A stretch of 64,000 nucleotides of DNA from Methylocaldum sp002005105. GTDB lineage: Bacteria > Pseudomonadota > Gammaproteobacteria > Methylococcales > Methylococcaceae. The notes under the pieces are model-generated. The model did no database searches. It had not been told where the DNA came from and saw only the letters and a program-made list of their open reading frames with translations. Shown here piece after piece: positions 63,926 to 64,000 of this stretch (position 1 is the first letter of the stretch; each line of letters begins with the position of its first letter). A program made the position numbers and the translations under genes. Location of the stretch: contig NZ_CP194902.1 in NCBI RefSeq assembly GCF_051027545.1, positions 2,666,001-2,730,000 on the forward strand. The letters run 5' to 3'.

Positions 63926-64000
63926 GGCTGACGCCAAAATAAGCCTCGGCTTACAAGCGATTAACATGCCATTCATGGACAATATGTAACTCACGGGTGA
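63926..64000 (+). repeat. 75-bp dispersed repeat, copy 2
   Basis: Partner of 61715-61789. The two copies lie in the same orientation and bracket the frameshifted PEP-CTERM gene and yedK. It may continue beyond the window. Confidence 0.7.

Overview
The window looks like chromosomal DNA of a GC-rich Gram-negative bacterium, most likely a gammaproteobacterium. Lipoboxes, exosortase H with an IPTLxxWG-type sorting tail, PEP-CTERM proteins and an mqsRA pair with its classic palindrome all point that way. A methanotroph-like genome would fit, but nothing here fixes the genus. The region is accessory: surface and polymorphic-toxin giants, stacked toxin-antitoxin (TA) loci, insertion sequences and decaying genes. 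No rRNA, tRNA or CRISPR array was seen.

Layout. 1-7.9 kb (minus): a secreted protein of more than 2,640 residues, built from near-identical FlgD-like Ig repeats and ending in calcium-binding repeats plus an alpha/beta-hydrolase domain that runs off the window. 9-12.2 kb: an IS66 relic, a decayed PEP-CTERM paralogue, a lipoprotein, an intact PEP-CTERM cohesin-like protein and a small RHS-PKD-dockerin protein. 12.3-17.3 kb: an RHS protein with an N-terminal beta-propeller. 18-27 kb: Phd/PIN, Phd/VapC, MqsRA and Xre/RES loci. The first PIN gene is split by an IS5 element that was itself abutted by an IS701 element. 27.6-31 kb: an AbiE-like locus broken by an IS3 element that carries a group II intron. 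31-39.8 kb: RecD2 helicase, a two-gene unknown cassette, a Fic pseudogene, an AAA ATPase and a frameshifted RES toxin with its antitoxin.

40.1-54 kb is the most organised block. It holds exosortase H, its membrane partner, an unknown protein, an IPTLxxWG-tailed prenyltransferase-repeat protein, and a 2,469-residue transglutaminase-like RHS toxin with an immunity gene. Downstream lies a promoterless RHS tip with a different nuclease toxin and its own immunity gene. This looks like a store for tip switching by recombination through about 1.1 kb of near-identical RHS core.

55-64 kb carries a large Sel1-repeat protein, an RHS scrap, a WGR protein, small membrane proteins, an orphan VapB, a Doc/antitoxin pair, a DUF2199 protein, a frameshifted PEP-CTERM protein and a YedK/HMCES-type DNA-crosslinking protein.

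Many genes are damaged by single events (in-frame stops, homopolymer slips, IS insertions), while their cognate antitoxins usually stay intact. This is what is expected where toxins are being silenced.
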